52,140 nucleotides of DNA from Halomonas sp. 25-S5 (GCF_029889845.1 NZ_JARANV010000028.1:1-52140), one strand, 5' to 3'. Counted from the stretch's first letter, positions 44,283-52,140 are shown. The notes: generated by a model from the sequence alone, not told the origin. Translations and numbers: made by a program.

Positions 44283-45029
44283 TCAGCCCATGAACTGCCC
44301 GCCGTTGATATCGATGTTGGCGCCGGTGATGAAGCCTGACTCCTGGTCGGCAAGGAAGCTCACCAGGCGACCGATCTCCTCGGGCGTCCCGTAGCGCTTG
44401 ACCGGAATGGTCTCGCGGATCGCCTCGCGCACCTTCTCGGGGATGTTCATGATCATGTCGGTGGCGATGTAGCCGGGTGATACCGTGTTCACGGTGATGC
44501 CCTTGGTGGCGGTCTCCTGGGCCAGCGACATGGTCAGGCCGTGCATGCCCGCTTTGGCCGCGGCATAGTTGACCTGGCCGAACTGGCCCTTGCGGCCATT
44601 GATGGAAGAGATGTTGATGATCCGGCCGTAGCCCTTCTCGAGCATGTCCTCGATCACGCTGCGGCAGGTGTTGAAGACGCTGTTGAGGTTGGTGTCGATG
44701 ACCTCGTGCCACTGTTCCGGTGCCATCTTCTTCAGGGTGCCATCCCGGGTGATCCCGGCACAGTTGACCAGCACGCTGATGGGCCCATGGGCCTCACGGA
44801 TCTCCTTCACGCCGGCCACGCAGGCATCGTAGTCGGTGAGGTCGATACCGGACAGCGCGATGTTGTCGAAACCCTCGGCCTTCTGGGTCTCCAGCCAGGT
44901 CTTGGCCTTGTCCGGATTGTGGTATCCCGCAACCACCGTGTAGCCCTGCGAGGCCAGCGAACGGCAGATGGCGCTACCGATACCCCCGGTACCACCGGTG
45001 ACCCAGGCGACGGATGCTTGTGTTGTCAT
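44283..45029 (-). CDS. phaB: Acetoacetyl-CoA reductase (PHB pathway)
   Basis: PhaB reduces acetoacetyl-CoA to (R)-3-hydroxybutyryl-CoA with NADPH for poly-3-hydroxybutyrate synthesis, common in halomonads. The 248-residue short-chain dehydrogenase has TGGTGGIG for cofactor binding, NCAGITRD, and the catalytic S142, Y155 and K159 (NYAAAKAG). The stretch SSINGRKGQFGQVNYAAAKAG and the ending NIDINGGQFMG separate PhaB from housekeeping FabG. GGGAGG precedes the ATG. PHB synthase and thiolase genes are not in the window, so the gene stands alone. Confidence 0.93.
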   Translation of the reverse strand: MTTQASVAWVTGGTGGIGSAICRSLASQGYTVVAGYHNPDKAKTWLETQKAEGFDNIALSGIDLTDYDACVAGVKEIREAHGPISVLVNCAGITRDGTLKKMAPEQWHEVIDTNLNSVFNTCRSVIEDMLEKGYGRIINISSINGRKGQFGQVNYAAAKAGMHGLTMSLAQETATKGITVNTVSPGYIATDMIMNIPEKVREAIRETIPVKRYGTPEEIGRLVSFLADQESGFITGANIDINGGQFMG

Positions 45030-45176
45030 TGACTACCTCCCTGATATGCATGACATCTTGTCTGGCGTGGCGCCAGGCAGGCCATCACCAGTCTTGTTCA
45101 TTGATCTGTCACCTTGATGACAGCCCAAGAAGTATGGACCAGGGAGTGCCTCGGGACGAGCGTTTGAAATCCACCC

Positions 45177-45204
45177 TTGACCAAAGGCGCATAGCCTGTA
45201 GAAT
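45177..45204 (+). promoter_or_regulatory. Initiator tRNA promoter
   Basis: TTGACC (45177-45182) and TAGAAT (45199-45204) are spaced by 16 bp. The tRNA begins 15 bases after the -10 box, leaving a very short leader for RNase P to remove. Confidence 0.75.
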
Positions 45205-45218
45205 ACCCCACACGTTGA

Positions 45219-45295
<77 letters not shown>

Positions 45296-45303
45296 ATATT
45301 TTA

Positions 45304-45338
45304 GAGGCAGGTCAGTATCTTACTGGCCTGCCTCTTTT
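45304..45338 (+). terminator. Intrinsic terminator of the tRNA gene
   Basis: A 13-bp stem GAGGCAGGTCAGT/ACTGGCCTGCCTC with one G:T pair, a 5-nt loop and a TTTT tail starts 9 bases after the tRNA. It has the classical layout. Confidence 0.9.
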
Positions 45339-45479
45339 CGTTGCCTGCGGGAAAAGTAACCTGTGACACCACTGTGACACTCCCGCGCCACCCCTCGGAA
45401 ATCTCCCCAGCCATTGCTGTCGACCAACGACCTTCAGGCAGGCACCGTCACAAGGCCCCTGAAGTGGCCCCATCCTTCC

Positions 45480-45689
45480 TCATGGCTCCTCATGCACGTA
45501 CTCCAAAAGATCGCCTACCTCGCACTGGAACAGCCGGCACAGTTTCTCCAGCGCTTCCAGATCGATGCGCTGAGCCGTCTCCTTGTAGAGAAGCGTCACC
45601 GTATTGCGGTTTAACCCGGTCTCTCTCGCCACGTCCACGATCTTCATCTTGCGCTCCCCCATCAGGCGCGCCAAGTGGCATCGAATCAT
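45480..45689 (-). CDS. Small XRE/HTH_26-type DNA-binding protein
   Basis: The 69-residue product is almost entirely a Cro/CI-type helix-turn-helix: MIRCHLARLMGERKMKIVDVARETGLNRNTVTLLYKETAQRIDLEALEKLCRLFQCEVGDLLEY, the HTH_26 pattern found in phage and toxin-antitoxin regulators. The start at MIRCH has GGAG 5 bases upstream. It lies between the tRNA and a broken transposase, in an accessory stretch, and could be a remnant regulator of an integrated element. Its target is unknown. Confidence 0.8.
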   Translation of the reverse strand: MIRCHLARLMGERKMKIVDVARETGLNRNTVTLLYKETAQRIDLEALEKLCRLFQCEVGDLLEYVHEEP

Positions 45690-45758
45690 GCTCACTCCAT
45701 CCAAGAGTTGATTTTTTCATCCTGGATAACAAAACCTGATCCTGATTACGCATAAGGC

Positions 45759-46256
45759 TCAGCCATCTTCAGGAACCGGTACGGCATCGGCGGCGACAAA
45801 GGGGAACTTGTGCTCAGCGCCGCGCCCGCGCTTTCCGGGCCGCTCATCGCCCAGGTAGGCGTCATCGATCTCAATGCGCCCGGAAAGCCTCTCTCCCTGA
45901 TTGCGCTCGTGCATGACCTGCAGCAGCTTGTGCTTGAGCTTCCAGGCGGTGTTGTAGGCGACGCCGGGCTCCCGGGACAGCTGCAGCGCCGAGAGGCCGC
46001 TCTTGCGTTGGGTGAGCAGGTAGATCGCCAGACACCAGGTGGTCAGCGGCAAGTGCGTGCCATGGAAGATGGTACCGGCAGTCAGCGAGGTCTGATGATG
46101 GCAGCGATGGCACTGGTAGAGCCCCCGCGACAGCTGGCAGCCGGTGTTATTGCCACAGTCGGGGCACACGAACCCTCTGGGCCAACGATGCTGGACGAGC
46201 GCCAGCCTGGACAGACTGCTGGAGAGGATTCGCGAGCAGGTACCGAAGGGCAGCGG
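45759..46256 (-). pseudogene. Truncated IS1595-type transposase
   Basis: The frame shows the N-terminal zinc ribbon of IS1595 transposases (VCPDCGNN..., YQCHRCHHQTSLTAGTIFHGTHLPL) and the start of the DDE domain (RIEIDDAYLGDERPGKRGRG). It then stops after FVAADAVPVPEDG. The rest of the catalytic domain is missing, and upstream of VCPDC no good start codon or typical N-terminus is visible before a stop at 46257. Terminal inverted repeats were not identified. It is a decayed insertion sequence. Confidence 0.8.
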
Positions 46257-46495
46257 TTATTTCGCGAGCGTCCGATTCCGGCCATGCCAGCACTGGAGCA
46301 GCGCACCCAGAGCGACGGCTGAATGAAACGTCCAACCACTGAGTGTCAACTCATCTCGAGTGGGGCATCCTCTACCGAGAACCAGCGTAACCGCCCTCGC
46401 CCTACCTACAGAACGCTCTTCCATCCTGGACAGTCCGCTCGGAAGGAGAGCCATCACAGCCTGAGGCGTTGCTTTACGCCATTTTACGGATAAAC

Positions 46496-46508
46496 TGATA
46501 AATTATCA
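46496..46508. promoter_or_regulatory. AT-rich palindrome upstream of the ATPase gene
   Basis: TGATAAATTATCA is a perfect dyad within a short AT-rich patch (about 46475-46530) that stands out from its surroundings. It begins 39 bases before the GTG start and could be a regulator site overlapping the promoter. GATAAA occurs two more times nearby (46489-46494 and 46515-46520). Confidence 0.5.
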
Positions 46509-46534
46509 AAATTCAGATAAAAATTGGTAAAGCC

Positions 46535-47695
46535 GTGATCTACTTCCCCAGGCATCAGCTGGCCGCGGACATGGTGGACGCCCTGAGGGGGCACACCCTC
46601 TTCAGCGACGCGCCCAATGGCCTATTCCTCGCCGCCCCTCGAAGGACCGGCAAGACCACCTTCCTACGCAACGATCTGCTGCCCACGCTGGAGGCGCAAG
46701 GCGTCGAGGTGGTCTATGTCGACCTCTGGTCGGATCAGCAGCGCGACCCCGCCCAGCTGATCCAGGCCGCGATCCAGGAGGCCATGGCCCCGCACCGCCC
46801 CATCATCGAAAAGGTGGCAGCACGGTGGGGTATCAGCAAAGTAGGGCTCGGGCCATGGATTCAGATCGACGCCAACCCCACAGAAGACGGGGCTGCCTCC
46901 CTCCCCGAGGCACTGCGCCTGCTCATTGAGGCCGGCGGCAAGACGGTTGCCCTAGTGATTGATGAGGCCCAGCAAGCGGTGACCACCGACGCCGGCAATA
47001 ACCTCATGGCCGCCCTGAAGTCGGCGCGAGACCAGCTCAACACACCCGACCACATCCAGCTGATGCTGGTCATGTCTGGGTCCGATCGCGACAAGCTGCT
47101 CCGGCTGGTCAACAGCCATGCCGCCCCCTTCTACGGATCGCAAATCCAACAGATGCCGCTGCTCGGCAAGGCCTTTATCGAGCACATCGCCGATCTGATC
47201 GAGCGCCAGCAGCCAGCGCAGGCTCCGGTGGACACGGAAATGCTGCTGCAGGCATTCACTGCCTATGGGTTTCGCCCCCAGTTGTTCATGGAGGCGCTCG
47301 GGCAAGCGATGAGCCCCTTGGCCACGGATGGAGACCGGTTCGAGCAGCGGCTTTTGTCCCTCGCGCAGGCGCGACAGCGAGATGTCGAACAGGACATGGC
47401 GAGTGATTACCTCGGCCTGGATCCCCTCCAGCAGGCGGTGCTGTGGCGGATGCTCGAGATGGGAGAAGGGTTCCGTCCGTACAATGCTGAGTCACGGGCC
47501 TTCTATCGGCAGATCACCGGCAAGCCGGTTTCTGCACAACACGTTCAACGAGCCCTGGAGAGCCTTCGAGAACGAACCCCGCCCCTGGCTTGGAAATCAA
47601 GCCGGGGTGAGTACGCGGTGGGGGATGCCGCCATGTCCAAATGGTTCCGGGCCCTTGCTGACGCAGGCCGCTGGCCACCCGGAGTCGACGAGTGA
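46535..47695 (+). CDS. AAA-type ATPase of unknown role
   Basis: The 386-residue product has Walker A APRRTGKT (34-41), Walker B VALVIDEAQ (D143, E144), a sensor-like stretch LMLVMSGSDRDKLLRLV, and a C-terminal winged-helix-like part (LDPLQQAVLWRMLEMGEGFRPYNAESRAFYRQITGKPVSAQHVQRALESL). It resembles STAND/ORC-like ATPases seen in accessory regions. The start is GTG with a weak ribosome binding site. No partner effector gene follows, so a regulatory or defence role is only a guess. The AT-rich promoter and nearby transposase remnant suggest horizontal origin. Confidence 0.75.
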   Translation: MIYFPRHQLAADMVDALRGHTLFSDAPNGLFLAAPRRTGKTTFLRNDLLPTLEAQGVEVVYVDLWSDQQRDPAQLIQAAIQEAMAPHRPIIEKVAARWGISKVGLGPWIQIDANPTEDGAASLPEALRLLIEAGGKTVALVIDEAQQAVTTDAGNNLMAALKSARDQLNTPDHIQLMLVMSGSDRDKLLRLVNSHAAPFYGSQIQQMPLLGKAFIEHIADLIERQQPAQAPVDTEMLLQAFTAYGFRPQLFMEALGQAMSPLATDGDRFEQRLLSLAQARQRDVEQDMASDYLGLDPLQQAVLWRMLEMGEGFRPYNAESRAFYRQITGKPVSAQHVQRALESLRERTPPLAWKSSRGEYAVGDAAMSKWFRALADAGRWPPGVDE

Positions 47696-48033
47696 TCCGC
47701 AACCATGGGTGCCCGCCGTCGAACATCGCGAACCCCTCGACGATAGACGCGATGATAGGCCGAGGAACACAGTCCTGCGCAACAGCATTACCGCCGGCCG
47801 TGACCAGGCGCCTCTGGAAAAGCGGGGCCCGACTGTTGAGCCGTGCGGCCTCCTACTGCAGCGATGAGAGAGCGGATAGGTCATTAGAGCCCGATACCAG
47901 GCCTTCATAAATGAGAATGAATAACAATACCTGGCACCTTAAGGTCATTTTTGCTGTCAATTTCGTGCCAATTTTTGGTTCTTCGCAGACTGGCGTGATG
48001 GCTCACCCACGACACAGGCTGGCACACAATCCC
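47696..48033. other. Gene-poor gap after the ATPase
   Basis: No ORF here has a recognisable product. The start of a short plus-strand frame (ATG 47911, MRMNNNTWHLKVIF...) is preceded by an AT-rich stretch, but it runs into a BIME repeat and is unlikely to be a gene. The string GAGAATGAATAACAATA at 47913-47929 vaguely resembles a Fur box; I do not claim it. Confidence 0.5.
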
Positions 48034-48110
48034 CGTAGACCCGGTAAGCGCCAGCGCACCGGGCGTAGAGTGCGGCCTCCGCCGCGCCGGATGCGCTTTC
48101 GGCTTATCCG
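48034..48110 (-). repeat. BIME-like palindromes, inverted relative to the island borders
   Basis: Its reverse complement carries GGATAAGCCGAAAGCGCATCC and CCCGGTGCGCTGGCGCTTACCGGG, the same two palindromes as 25674-25768 but with a shorter, different middle. It directly abuts the 89-bp repeat at 48111. Confidence 0.8.
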
Positions 48111-48199
48111 GCCTCCCTCAATAGTGGCTCTGCGTTTAGGTCCCTCCTCAACGTAACCCACGACGTTGAGGAGGGGCAGGTCAATCCATGATGTCTACG
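48111..48199 (-). repeat. 89-bp hairpin repeat, left copy
   Basis: It is the exact reverse complement of 52031-52119. Its centre is a 12-bp perfect stem CCTCCTCAACGT/ACGTTGAGGAGG with an 8-nt loop. In the right copy the same sequence precedes an ORF start. Here it breaks off at the BIME junction just before where that ORF would begin, so this looks like the severed end of the same element. Confidence 0.85.
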
Positions 48200-48255
48200 C
48201 GATATTCCCATGGTTTTCACGCCGAATTGCGATGACTCCGATTATTGTGACGGCA

Positions 48256-49080
48256 TCAGTGGTCACCGTCGCCTGCTCCTCGCCCCTTGATGGCGGGGGC
48301 CATGCCCAGCCGGCCGATGCCCGGCAGCTTGAGCGCCGGGCGTCGCGGATCGATCCCCAGCGAGAGGCCCAGCAGGTTGAGCTCGAGGCCCTCGTCGCGC
48401 CCCAGGGTCAGCCCCAGCAGGCCGCCCAGCGAGGCGGTGACGCCGAGCCCACCCGGCGCCGCGGCCAGCACGCCGTCGAGCAGGTAGTCCTTGCCCACCG
48501 CGGTCACCGGCAGCGTCGCCTCGAGCCCCGCCACCTCGCGGACCATCCAGGCGGTGAAGGTGTTGCTGTTGGGCCCCGGCCAGGCACGGTAGGTCGAGGG
48601 GGCCGGATAGGCCGCCACCGCCACCTCGATCTCGGGAATCAGCCCCGCGGCCGCCTCGCCCCGGTAGTCGGCCAGCAGCACCGGCTGGCTGCCGTACCAG
48701 GCCCGGTCCGGCGTGGTGGTCGAGCGCGACTCCAGGGCCGGCCGACGCCAGCTGAGCACATGGTGCATCCGCCAGGCCTCGGCCCCGGCCTGCCGGGTGG
48801 CGATCCAGGTATGCACGCCGAAAGCGCCGCGCCATCCCCAGGCCCTGGCCGCATAGAGCTGCACCACCGCTGTGGAGGCCTCGCCAGGGGGCGGGGCCAG
48901 GCCGGACGAGGTACGATCGGCCGTGGACCAGTGGCCACGGCCTTCCACGCGCTCGGTGGCCAGCATCCACAGTGGCCCGGCCAGCAACAGGGCCAGCATC
49001 ACCGCCAGGCCGGAGACCACACGCAGAATTCGTCGTACCACAGGCCGGCTCCCCTTGAAGTCGCGGGCGATCACCCGCAT
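48256..49080 (-). CDS. DUF3750 domain protein, membrane-anchored
   Basis: The 274-residue product has one N-terminal transmembrane segment (VVSGLAVMLALLLAGPLWML) and then a conserved DUF3750 region: RGAFGVHTWIA, WYGSQPVLLADYRGEAAAGLIPEIEVAVAAYP, YRAWPGPNSNTFTAWMVREV and VGKDYLLDG. The His/Trp pair and the PGPNSNTF motif suggest an enzyme-like extracytoplasmic domain, but no activity is established. The start codon is uncertain: ATG 49078-49080 lacks a clear ribosome binding site, and a TTG nine codons earlier (49107) is possible. It is divergent from the thioredoxin-like gene. Confidence 0.82.
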   Translation of the reverse strand: MRVIARDFKGSRPVVRRILRVVSGLAVMLALLLAGPLWMLATERVEGRGHWSTADRTSSGLAPPPGEASTAVVQLYAARAWGWRGAFGVHTWIATRQAGAEAWRMHHVLSWRRPALESRSTTTPDRAWYGSQPVLLADYRGEAAAGLIPEIEVAVAAYPAPSTYRAWPGPNSNTFTAWMVREVAGLEATLPVTAVGKDYLLDGVLAAAPGGLGVTASLGGLLGLTLGRDEGLELNLLGLSLGIDPRRPALKLPGIGRLGMAPAIKGRGAGDGDH

Positions 49081-49118
49081 CTGTACAACAAATTCATCCC
49101 TACGCAAGGCTAGCGATC

Positions 49119-50057
49119 ATGCCCATTGTCGACCCCCGCACCGGTGAGCCGCTCACCGACGACATTCCCGCCGGCGAGAATGCCGACGCCGCGTCTTTAA
49201 GCGGCCAGAACGCCGAGATGATTATCGACGTCGACGCCAGCAACATCCAGCAGCTGCTCGAGACCTCGATGCAGGTGCCCGTGCTGCTCGGCTGCTGGGC
49301 GCCCGGGAGCGAGCCCTGCAAGACCCTGATGCCGGTCCTCGAGAAGCTGGCCCGCGAGTACCAGGGCACCTTCATCCTCGCCAAGCTCAACATCGACGAG
49401 AACCAAGAGATCGCGGGCCAGCTCGGCGTGCGCTCGGTACCCGACGTCAAGCTGATCAGCCAGGGCGGACTGGTCGACCATTTCCAGGATGCCCTGCCGG
49501 AGAAGCAGGTGCGCGAGTGGCTGGCTCGCTATTTCCCGGCGCCGGAAGAAGCCCCGGCGAGCCCCGAGGACCAGGCCGCCGAGGCCCTGGCCGCCGGCGA
49601 TGCCGCGACCGCCCGGGGCATCTACCAGGAGCTGGTGCAGCAGTACCCTCAGCATGCCCCCTATCAGGTGGAGCTGGCCCGTGCCCTGGTGGCCGACGGT
49701 CAGGCCGAGGAGGCCCGCACCCTGCTGGACAACCTCCCCCCGGAGGAGCGCGATGCCGCCCCGGCCCGCGGCGTGCGCGCCAGCATCGAGTTCGACGAGC
49801 AGGCCCCCTCCGCGGAGGAGCTGGCCGCCCTGGCGGGCCGCGACGACAGCGAGGCCCACTTCAAGCGCGCCCTGCGCCAAGTGGCCGACGGCGACTACGA
49901 GGCAGGGCTGGATGCCCTGCTGGCGCTGGTGAAGCGCGACCGCGCCTACGGCGACGATGCCGCCCGACGCACCCTGCTGCAGGTCTTCGATGCCCTGGGG
50001 GCCGACCATCCGCTGACGGTCGCCTATCGCCGCAAGCTCTTCGCGCTGCTTTACTGA
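49119..50057 (+). CDS. cnoX: CnoX/YbbN-like thioredoxin-fold co-chaperone with TPR domain
   Basis: CnoX protects proteins from oxidative aggregation and hands them to GroEL or DnaK. The 312-residue product has an N-terminal thioredoxin fold (IQQLLETSMQVPVLLGCWAPG, LAKLNIDENQEIAGQLGVRSVPDVKL) and a C-terminal TPR-like region (AAEALAAGDAATARGIYQELVQQYP; HFKRALRQVADGDYEAGLDALL). The active site reads S64-E-P-C67 instead of CxxC, like the SxxC of E. coli YbbN, so it is not a normal thiol reductase. It differs from periplasmic thioredoxins in having no signal peptide. Confidence 0.88.
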   Translation: MPIVDPRTGEPLTDDIPAGENADAASLSGQNAEMIIDVDASNIQQLLETSMQVPVLLGCWAPGSEPCKTLMPVLEKLAREYQGTFILAKLNIDENQEIAGQLGVRSVPDVKLISQGGLVDHFQDALPEKQVREWLARYFPAPEEAPASPEDQAAEALAAGDAATARGIYQELVQQYPQHAPYQVELARALVADGQAEEARTLLDNLPPEERDAAPARGVRASIEFDEQAPSAEELAALAGRDDSEAHFKRALRQVADGDYEAGLDALLALVKRDRAYGDDAARRTLLQVFDALGADHPLTVAYRRKLFALLY

Positions 50058-50092
50058 CTGAGCCCGGCTGCGCCGGTAGCTGGAAACAGACT

Positions 50093-50122
50093 GTAGGCCT
50101 GGTAAGCGACAGCGCACCAGGC
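50093..50122 (+). repeat. Variant REP-like palindrome
   Basis: GTAGGCCTGGTAAGCGACAG continues to GCGCACCAGGC and forms a stem CCTGGT../ACCAGG, like single enterobacterial REP units. It lies between the convergent cnoX and lyase genes. Further hairpins (GGCGCGAAGCGCC near 50167 and GCCGCTC/GAGCGGC near 50179-50202) fill the rest of the gap 50058-50212. Confidence 0.65.
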
Positions 50123-50212
50123 GTTATCTCTGACAGCTCCGGGCGCAGCCCGGCCCTTCCAGCTTCCAGGCGCGAAGCGCCGCTCTTCAAGCTTCGAGCG
50201 GCGCAGCCGGAC

Positions 50213-51391
50213 TCACCCGCGCAGCACGGCATCCAGCCGCGCCAGGGCCGCCTCCAGCTGGGTGGCCGTGGTGCCGAAATTGAGCCGCGCAAAGCCCGGC
50301 CAGCCGAAATCGGCGCCGTCGGAGAGCGCGACGCCGGCCCGCTCGAGCAGCAGCCGCTGTGGTGCTCCCGCCAGCCCCGCGAGCGCTCGCGCCTCGCGCA
50401 GGTCGAGCCAGGCCAGATAGGTGGATTCGGGTGGGCTCATGGTCACCCCGGGCCAGCCGGCCACCCGCTCGACCAGTGTCTGGCGGTGGCTGCGCAGCAC
50501 GGCGAGCAGCGCCTGTCGCCATGGCTCACCCTGGGCATGGGCGGCCTCGGCGGCGACCAGCCCCAGCACATTGCCGTCGGGCTGAAGGCCCTTTACCTTG
50601 GCAGCGAAGCGTCGCCGCAGGCCGGCGTCGGGAATCACCGCGCAGGCCGTGGTGAGCCCCGCCAGGTTGAAGGTCTTGGACGGCGCCCAGAGGGTCAGGA
50701 TACGCGAGGCCAATTCGGGAAACTCGGCGGCCAGCGGCACATGGCGGGCCCCCTCGTCGAGCAGCAGGTCGCAGTGCAGCTCGTCGGAGACCACCAGCAG
50801 GTCGTGGCGCTCGACCAGCTCCACCAGCCCCGCCAGCTCCTGTCGCGTCCATACCCGTCCAGTGGGATTGTGGGGGTGGCACCAGAGCAGCAGCCGAGTC
50901 TCCGGGGTGATCGCCGCCTCCAGCGCCGCGAGGTCGAGCCGCCACGGCTCGCCGGGTGAGGCCGGGGCCCGCAGGGCCGCCTGCTGGGGCCGGCGGCCGG
51001 TGCGCTCGGCTACCTTCAGGAAGGGCGGGTAGATGGGCGTCACCGTCAGTACGCCGTCGCCGGGTTCGGTCAGCGCCAGGCTCGCCATGTGCAGCGCCGG
51101 CACCACGCCCGGCAGCCACAGCTGCCAGCCGGGCTCGATGGCCCAGCCGTAGTGCGCGGCACTCCAGGCGCAGAGGGTCTCGCGCAAGGAGTCGGGCACC
51201 AGACCATAGCCGAAGACACCATGCTCGACCCGGGCCCGCAGGGCCTCGATGACCTCCGGGGGCGAGGCGAAGTCCATGTCGGCGACCCACAGCGGCAGCA
51301 CGTCATCCCCGTAGCGATGCCATTTCTGCGAGGGCCAGTCACCGCCCGAGGGGTGGCGACGCTCGACGGGCGTGGCAAAATCGAATTCCAT
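50213..51391 (-). CDS. MalY/PatB-family PLP-dependent C-S lyase
   Basis: These fold-type I aminotransferase relatives cleave cystathionine or cysteine (beta C-S lyase) and some also act as regulators. The 392-residue product has the N-terminal signature (LPLWVADMDFASPPEVIEALRARVEHGVFGYG), HNPTGR (174-179), SDELHCDLL and the PLP lysine K239 in WAPSKTFNLAGL. The C-terminal Arg for carboxylate binding lies in ARLNFGTT. The start MEFDFATPVERR follows GGGAAC. It is divergent from and overlaps the leader of the unknown gene at 51423. Cystathionine beta-lyase or cysteine desulfhydrase activity is expected, but which one cannot be told. Confidence 0.9.
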   Translation of the reverse strand: MEFDFATPVERRHPSGGDWPSQKWHRYGDDVLPLWVADMDFASPPEVIEALRARVEHGVFGYGLVPDSLRETLCAWSAAHYGWAIEPGWQLWLPGVVPALHMASLALTEPGDGVLTVTPIYPPFLKVAERTGRRPQQAALRAPASPGEPWRLDLAALEAAITPETRLLLWCHPHNPTGRVWTRQELAGLVELVERHDLLVVSDELHCDLLLDEGARHVPLAAEFPELASRILTLWAPSKTFNLAGLTTACAVIPDAGLRRRFAAKVKGLQPDGNVLGLVAAEAAHAQGEPWRQALLAVLRSHRQTLVERVAGWPGVTMSPPESTYLAWLDLREARALAGLAGAPQRLLLERAGVALSDGADFGWPGFARLNFGTTATQLEAALARLDAVLRG

Positions 51392-51422
51392 GTGCAGTTC
51401 CCGATCCCAGAAGGCCAGCAAG

Positions 51423-51866
51423 ATGCACGAGACCATGCACCAAGACGGCTTCTATGCCAAGGTACGCCGCGGCCTGCCCGCGCTGGTCGCCCAGTGGCTG
51501 ACGCTCGGCCAGGGCGATGCCGACCGCCTGGCGCTGCTGCTCGCCGAGACCGCCCGGGTAACCCGCATCGGCCTCCCCGAGCAGACCCCGGATGGCGACA
51601 CCCTCGCCGACTGGAGCCGTCCCGACGGCGAGGAACCGCCCCTATGGGCGGCCCGCACCGCGACCTTCCTGCTGGTGCAGATGCCCTCCCGGCCCCAACC
51701 GGCCAGTGACGACGAGGCCTGCGCCTGGACCTACTGCTGGCTGCGCAACCGCGACTTCGCGGAGCTCGAGACCGCCGAGCAGGCGCTACCCGAGCACCTT
51801 CGCGAGCCGCTGGCCGCCGCCCTGAGGGCCGCCTGGACCGACCTCAAGGGGCTGCGATTGGTGTAG
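51423..51866 (+). CDS. Conserved-looking small cytoplasmic protein of unknown function
   Basis: The 147-residue acidic protein starts MHETMHQDGFYAKVRRGLPA and has no signal peptide, membrane segment or known motif. Regions such as VAQWLTLGQGDADRLALLLAETARVTRIGLPE and ACAWTYCWLRNRDFAELETAEQ look helical and folded, and codon use matches the neighbours. It starts 32 bases from the divergent lyase start. A second ATG four codons in is possible. I do not recognise the family. Confidence 0.65.
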   Translation: MHETMHQDGFYAKVRRGLPALVAQWLTLGQGDADRLALLLAETARVTRIGLPEQTPDGDTLADWSRPDGEEPPLWAARTATFLLVQMPSRPQPASDDEACAWTYCWLRNRDFAELETAEQALPEHLREPLAAALRAAWTDLKGLRLV

Positions 51867-52030
51867 GCTCTGTCCGATAACCGGCGACGCTCGTCCATAC
51901 GGCGTTAAACCGGGTTTATCGCACTTCGGCGTGAGTGAGGGGGTGAATGGTGAGGGGTAACTACTCACTACTCACCAGCCGCGAAGCGGCGCTTACCATT
52001 CACAAGCGATAGCGCTCACAAGTGAAGTGC
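51867..52030. other. Short-repeat-rich gap
   Basis: It holds an inverted pair GTGAATGGT/ACCATTCAC about 40 bases apart, a run of ACTCACTACTCACC repeats, and a GCCGC/GCGGC hairpin. A CACTTCGGCGTGA string resembles the motif near 25637 and 48220. No gene is seen. Confidence 0.6.
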
Positions 52031-52119
52031 CGTAGACATCATGGATTGACCTGCCCCTCCTCAACGTCGTGGGTTACGTTGAGGAGGGACCTAAACGCAG
52101 AGCCACTATTGAGGGAGGC
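52031..52119 (+). repeat. 89-bp hairpin repeat, right copy, upstream of an ORF
   Basis: It is the exact reverse complement of 48111-48199. A 12-bp stem lies about 25 bases inside the left edge. Its last bases (GAGGGAGGC) form the ribosome binding site of the ORF starting at 52125. The arrangement suggests the left end of an insertion sequence. Confidence 0.85.
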
Positions 52120-52124
52120 AGGTC

Positions 52125-52140
52125 ATGACACAGTCTAACG
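52125..52140 (+). CDS. Start of an ORF cut by the window end (possible transposase)
   Basis: ATG 52125-52127 follows GGAGGCAGG by 3-4 bases, and the visible codons read MTQSN. Only five codons are present. The duplicated upstream sequence hints at a mobile-element gene. The product cannot be identified from the window. Confidence 0.4.

Noticed and set aside
46082..46339. 85-codon minus frame upstream of the transposase fragment
   Set aside because: It is out of frame with the zinc-ribbon coding sequence and has no transposase features.
47913..47929. Possible Fur box
   Set aside because: It matches the consensus poorly and there is no iron-related gene next to it.
47911..48156. 81-codon plus-strand ORF
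   Set aside because: Its second half is BIME sequence and part of the 89-bp repeat, and no ribosome binding site is seen.

Overview
The window reads as chromosomal DNA of a halophilic gammaproteobacterium, most likely Halomonadaceae (Halomonas or a close relative). Support: high-GC codon use in the backbone, gammaproteobacterial gene orders (xerD-dsbC-hom-thrC-recJ, rpsP-rimM-trmD-rplS, ffh divergent from ypjD-corB, minCDE), a PHB-type acetoacetyl-CoA reductase, and BIME/REP-like palindromes between genes. The genus is an inference from gene content and order.

Layout. 1-1276: prfB with its programmed frameshift, followed downstream (minus strand) by what looks like the 5' end of a group II intron. 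1439-7753: a dispersed palindromic repeat, a FadL-type porin with PsrA-like boxes, and a copper operon (MerR regulator, P-type ATPase with three metal-binding domains, a 25-residue membrane peptide), then a VOC protein and a YitT-type membrane protein. 7765-14202: recJ, thrC, hom, dsbC and xerD on the minus strand. 14321-20552: ribosomal and RNA-modification operon, ffh with tandem repeats at its 3' end, and divergent ypjD and corB. 20556-25614: a TetR-acyltransferase pair, a SRAP-family protein lacking all four catalytic residues, and a pitrilysin-type protease.

25674-37607 is a foreign island of lower GC between two 95-bp direct BIME repeats that match at 92 positions. It holds a type I restriction-modification operon in the order hsdR, hsdS, a 28-codon ORF, a 1310-residue SIR2-domain protein, an AlbA_2/AAA_4-type gene broken by a zeta-toxin-like kinase plus a 58-residue partner, then hsdM. 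Genes overlap by a few bases at most junctions, which suggests one coupled transcript. I infer a layered anti-phage unit: DNA restriction first, with NAD-dependent or kinase-type growth arrest as back-up.

37633-45029: sbcB, minCDE, a DUF349 protein and phaB. 45219-45295: an initiator tRNA with a U1:U72 pair in place of the usual C1:A72, with its own promoter and terminator. 45480-48110: an accessory stretch after the tRNA (XRE regulator, truncated IS1595-type transposase, an AAA ATPase behind an AT-rich palindromic promoter). 48111-52119: a segment framed by identical 89-bp inverted copies of a hairpin-bearing sequence, carrying a DUF3750 protein, a CnoX-like thioredoxin, a MalY/PatB-like lyase and an unknown protein. 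The right-hand copy precedes an ORF that runs off the window.
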